Assembly (NCBI RefSeq): GCF_013113715.1
Contig: NZ_CP053344.1
Location: 3,224,001 to 3,288,000, forward strand
DNA from: Herbiconiux sp. SALV-R1
Lineage (GTDB): Bacteria > Actinomycetota > Actinomycetes > Actinomycetales > Microbacteriaceae
Length of the DNA: 64,000 nt
Direction: 5' to 3'
Every line of letters starts with the position of its first letter. The stretch's first letter is position 1. A program made the position numbers and the translations under genes. The notes below the pieces were generated by a model that had not been told where the DNA came from, did not search any database, and worked only from the letters and a program-made list of their open reading frames with translations. This document shows, in pieces, positions 61,115-64,000 of this stretch.

Positions 61115-61720
61115 TCATGGCGCGACGCCCTTGCGCGGGCAGGTGTCGACGTGGTCGTCGACCACGCCCGTCGACTGGAGGTAGGCGTAGACGATGGTGG
61201 AGCCGACGAAGGTGAAGCCGCGCTTCTTCAGGTCTTTGCTGAGGCGGTCGGAGAGTTCGCTGGTGGCCGGGAGGTCGCCGAGACCCCGCGGATGCGCGAC
61301 AATCGGCTCGCCGCCCGGTGCCCAGCCCCAGAGGTAGGCGGCGAACGAGCCGAACTCCTGCTGCACGCGCTGGAAGGCCAGTGCGTTCTTGCGGGCACCG
61401 TAGATCTTCAGACGGTTGCGGATGATGCCGGGCTCGTTCATGAGCACCTCGAGCTCGCCGTCGCTCATCTGGGCGACGGCCTCGACGTCGAACTCGCGGA
61501 ACGCCGCCGAGTAGCCCGCGCGGCGGCCCAGGATGGTCGACCACGACAGGCCGGCCTGGGCTCCCTCGAGCAACAGCATCTCGAAGAGATGGCGGTCGTC
61601 GTGACTCGGCACGCCCCACTCCGCGTCGTGGTAGCGGCGCATGGCGGGGCTGCCGTTGGCCCAGGCGCAGGTGCCGTCGTGGGGATCGAAGGCGGTGGCA
61701 TCCGGAGCGGTGTCGTTCAT
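61115..61720 (-). CDS. tag: DNA-3-methyladenine glycosylase I
   Basis: This 201-residue protein matches Tag: CAWANGSPAMRRYHDAEWGVP at the N-terminus, LEGAQAGLSWSTIL, and the C-terminal zinc ligands in DDHVDTCP. It removes 3-methyladenine from DNA. A CATGAT box lies 6 bases before its ATG. Confidence 0.95.
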   Translation of the reverse strand: MNDTAPDATAFDPHDGTCAWANGSPAMRRYHDAEWGVPSHDDRHLFEMLLLEGAQAGLSWSTILGRRAGYSAAFREFDVEAVAQMSDGELEVLMNEPGIIRNRLKIYGARKNALAFQRVQQEFGSFAAYLWGWAPGGEPIVAHPRGLGDLPATSELSDRLSKDLKKRGFTFVGSTIVYAYLQSTGVVDDHVDTCPRKGVAP

Positions 61721-61770
61721 GGACCGATCATGGCGGCGACCACCGACATCGGGCCGGCCCGCGCATCCGC

Positions 61771-62367
61771 TCAGCCGCCGACGGTGGAGCCGAAGCCCGA
61801 CTTGCCCGACGAGCCGAAGCCGCTCTTGAGGGGTGCGCGCTCCCCGGTCTGCGCCCCCGCGGGCGCGGGCGACACCACGTCGCTCTGCAGCTTGGAGCCC
61901 GGGGCGGCGAATCCGCCCGACGACACGTTCGACCAGCCGGCGACGTTGGGCGACGCCCAGCGCGAGCCCGCGAACAGGATCGGGCCGAGCCAGGCGTGGC
62001 CGTAGTGCGCCCTGGGATAGTTGCTCGAAGGCTCGCAGAGGTCTTCGGGGGTGTCGACGATCTGTTCGCCCTGGCGCTCGAGGATGGCGATCTGCTCGGT
62101 GACGTCGGCGATGCAAGCCTCCTTCGAGTCGTACATCGGGCGTTCGGCACTGTCAGGGACGACGTACTTCTGGCCGTCGGCGCCCTCCAGCACGATGCCC
62201 TCGTCGGTGGGGGTGCACCCCGAGAGTGCGAGCACGGCTCCGGCGATCGAGGCGACAGCCACCCCGCGCGTCGCGGCGGGCGAGAGGCCGGCGCCACCGG
62301 CACGTGCTCGGGCGCGGTGGGCCGCGCCGATGCCGCTCAGCTCGAGCTTGCTGGTGCGAGCGGCCAT
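61771..62367 (-). CDS. YgiB/DUF1190-like lipoprotein
   Basis: This 198-residue protein has a lipobox LSGC and a short extracytoplasmic domain with YDSKEACIADVTEQ and HYGHAWLGPILFAGSRW. These features recall E. coli YgiB (DUF1190), whose gene is next to ygiC. The C-terminus carries SGFGSSGKSGFGS. It shares one base with the preceding glutathionylspermidine-synthase-like gene stop (TGATG), so the two are co-translated. Its function is unknown. Confidence 0.65.
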   Translation of the reverse strand: MAARTSKLELSGIGAAHRARARAGGAGLSPAATRGVAVASIAGAVLALSGCTPTDEGIVLEGADGQKYVVPDSAERPMYDSKEACIADVTEQIAILERQGEQIVDTPEDLCEPSSNYPRAHYGHAWLGPILFAGSRWASPNVAGWSNVSSGGFAAPGSKLQSDVVSPAPAGAQTGERAPLKSGFGSSGKSGFGSTVGG

Positions 62368-63632
62368 CAGATGCTCTCCGTTCCCGCGGGCAGGATGACG
62401 TGGGGCACGAACTCGGCGAGGTCGCCCGTGATCGGCCCGCCGGTCTCGCGCAGGTCGATGCCCGCCGGCGTCTCGCCGACCACCCAGCTGCCGATCACCG
62501 GTGTCTTGCCGTCGATCGCCGAGAAGCGGGCGCGTTCCTGGAACACGAACCCTTCCTCGCCGTAGCCGCCGTCGTTCTGCGCCACGACGGCGCCCGCCCC
62601 GTCGAACACCCGGACGTTCGCGCCCTCGCGGCCGAGGCGTGGTTTGGCGACGTGGCCGGCGCCGGGGGTGGGCAGCGCATCCGGAGTGGTGAAGGCCGGG
62701 AGGAGGTTCGGATGCCCGGGGAACAGCTCCCAGAGCACCACCAGCAGCTGCTTGTTGCTGAGCAGGAGCTTCCAGGGCGGTTCGACCCAGCGCGTGACGA
62801 AGCGGCTGTTGGGGAGGAACGCGCCGAACTGCTCGGTGATCATCCACTCCCAGGGGTACAGCTTGAAGATGCGGTGCACCTCCTCGTCGTCGGCGTCGAG
62901 GAAGACGCCGCGGTCGACACTGAACGCGAGGTCTTCCATGAACACGAGCTTCGGGTCGAAGCCGGCGGCCTTCGCCGTCTCGGCCATGTAGGCGACGGTG
63001 TCGAAGTCTTCGACGATGAGCTCCCCGTCTCCGGCGTCGCGCAGCGACGCGAGGTGCAGGCGGGCGCCGGGGGCGACGCCCCAGCGAGCCGAACGGATGT
63101 GCTCCCACTGCTCGACGAGCAGCTCGTGCACGGCGTTGAACTGGTCGGCGTCGGCGGGGAGCACGCCCGCGGCCTGCTGCTCCTCGAGCCACTGCCACTG
63201 GGCGGCCGCGGTCTCGACAAGGGAGGTGGGGGTGTCGGCGTTGAACTCGAGCAGTGTGACGGTGGGGGCGGATGCGCGGTGGGCATCGCCCGCGCGGGCT
63301 CGGCCGTCGTGGTAGGCGAGGTCGAAACGGCCGTAGACGGTGGGGTCGTCGTCGTTCCACGAGTCGCGCACGAGGGCGTGGAACTGCTGCGGGATGCCGA
63401 ACTCGTCGAAGCGGCCCTCGCGTACGACGAACTCGACGGCGTCCATGCAGCGGGCGAACAGCTCGGCGGTCGCCCGCTCGAGCAGCTCGATCTCGGACGG
63501 ATCGAACACGTAGGCGGCGGCTTCGCTCCAGTAGGGCCGCCCGCCCTCCGACTCCAGGTCGTAGAAGGTGAAGCCGACGGCGTCGCAGCGCTCGCGCCAG
63601 TTCGGACGCGGGGTGATCTCGGTGCGGCGCAT
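62367..63632 (-). CDS. Glutathionylspermidine-synthase-family ATP-grasp protein (YgiC/YjfC-like)
   Basis: This 421-residue protein matches the PF03738 ATP-grasp family: FTFYDLE, LLEFNADTPTSLVE, and the nucleotide-binding KPRLGREGANVRV. It lacks the amidase domain of true glutathionylspermidine synthetase, like YgiC and YjfC, which attach an unknown partner by an amide bond. It is coupled to the YgiB-like lipoprotein gene. TAGGCT lies 9 bases before its ATG. Confidence 0.88.
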   Translation of the reverse strand: MRRTEITPRPNWRERCDAVGFTFYDLESEGGRPYWSEAAAYVFDPSEIELLERATAELFARCMDAVEFVVREGRFDEFGIPQQFHALVRDSWNDDDPTVYGRFDLAYHDGRARAGDAHRASAPTVTLLEFNADTPTSLVETAAAQWQWLEEQQAAGVLPADADQFNAVHELLVEQWEHIRSARWGVAPGARLHLASLRDAGDGELIVEDFDTVAYMAETAKAAGFDPKLVFMEDLAFSVDRGVFLDADDEEVHRIFKLYPWEWMITEQFGAFLPNSRFVTRWVEPPWKLLLSNKQLLVVLWELFPGHPNLLPAFTTPDALPTPGAGHVAKPRLGREGANVRVFDGAGAVVAQNDGGYGEEGFVFQERARFSAIDGKTPVIGSWVVGETPAGIDLRETGGPITGDLAEFVPHVILPAGTESI

Positions 63633-63641
63633 GACACGGTG

Positions 63642-63647
63642 AGCCTA
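63642..63647 (-). promoter_or_regulatory. Candidate -10 box (TAGGCT) for the YgiC/YgiB-like operon
   Basis: On the minus strand TAGGCT is followed by nine bases and ATG 63632, giving a leader of only two or three bases. Confidence 0.45.
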
Positions 63648-63722
63648 CCCGAGCGTCTCGGTGTCGGCACCGGGTGCGGGCGGATGCGCGGGGCCGGGCG
63701 ATCGCTCGCCGAACCGGGTGCC

Positions 63723-64000
63723 CTACCCCACGGCGTGGAGGCGCACCGTGCCGTCGGAGTCGACGCTCCAGCCCGGGTTGTGGGCGATCTCCCAGAGCAC
63801 GCCGTTGGGGTCGACGACGTGCCCGTGGCGGCCGCCAAAGGCCGCGGTCTGCGGCGGCTTGCGCACGGTGCCGCCCGCCGCCCGCATGCGCTCGACCACC
63901 TCGTCGACCTCGTCGGGAGTCTGCACGTTGTGCGAGAGGGTGAATCCGGTGGGAGCGGCCGGGGCGCTCGGCACCGGCGCTGCGTTGTCGGGAGCGGTGG
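63723..64000 (-). CDS. VOC-family protein, 5' end beyond the window
   Basis: The visible 92 codons are the C-terminal half of a VOC domain ([41 protein letters not shown]). The frame stays open through 64000, and a start at the internal ATG near 63974 would remove the first half of the fold, so the gene is treated as truncated by the window edge. Confidence 0.82.
   Translation of the reverse strand, partial: TAPDNAAPVPSAPAAPTGFTLSHNVQTPDEVDEVVERMRAAGGTVRKPPQTAAFGGRHGHVVDPNGVLWEIAHNPGWSVDSDGTVRLHAVG

Overview
The window looks like one chromosomal stretch of a high-GC Gram-positive bacterium, most likely a member of the Microbacteriaceae (Actinomycetota). The grounds are the very GC-rich codon use, the Ku/LigD end-joining pair with mycobacterial-type LigD domain order, a DUF3073 gene, a septum-formation protein, proteins carrying cell-wall-binding repeat 2 (CWBR2) modules, and the many genes whose start codon lies 6 to 8 bases after a TANNNT box (leaderless transcripts). 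I saw no tRNA, rRNA, CRISPR array or prophage. One complete insertion sequence is present.

Layout. 78-6618 (+): a membrane-anchored esterase, a Tat-exported metallophosphoesterase overlapping a small lipoprotein and a membrane protein, then another membrane protein and a septum-formation-family protein. 6634-10318: ku (-) and ligD (+), divergent. 10434-15071 (+): a tiny acidic protein, a secreted YVTN propeller with CWBR2 repeats, a KimA-like permease and DUF3073. 15160-18861: a small membrane protein, an FBP zinc-finger gene behind a structured leader, an IS481-family element (16345-17404) and a bicupin facing a sterol-carrier-like gene. 18969-21909: purD-purC and a hydrolase. 21910-22798 is a repeat-filled gap. 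22799-25729: VOC, AraC, polysaccharide deacetylase, SHOCT and cyclodeaminase genes.

25829-36625 is a coherent sugar locus. xylA and a divergent ROK regulator share a promoter/operator region. An operon of binding protein, two permeases, GH31 alpha-xylosidase and GH1 beta-glycosidase is next to its LacI regulator, and the palindrome TCGAAGCGCTTCGA occurs before both the operon and lacI. Together they could import alpha-xylosylated oligosaccharides such as xyloglucan fragments, remove xylose and isomerise it. The substrate is inferred.

36803-44287: hydrolase, VOC, AraC, an AlkA-like glycosylase, TfoX, purM and an LpqF-like serine hydrolase, separated by intergenic repeat arrays. 44762-51605 (-) is a five-gene export operon: MacA-like adaptor, ATPase, FtsX/MacB-type permease, DUF5666 lipoprotein and a second, much larger adaptor. 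51741-58687: a secreted trypsin-like protease with CWBR2 repeats, purF, a NUDIX hydrolase and a class A penicillin-binding protein. 58924-64000: an NAD(P)-binding protein, gabT, tag, a YgiB/YgiC-like pair and a truncated VOC gene.

The least explained features are the intergenic arrays. Several gene-end gaps hold palindromic elements of about 60-85 bp, and two of these are followed by 21-bp direct repeats of one palindrome arm. The 3' end of purM is followed by iterated copies of its own stop-codon hairpin. A leaderless mini-ORF with two perfect hairpins ahead of the FBP gene resembles an attenuator.
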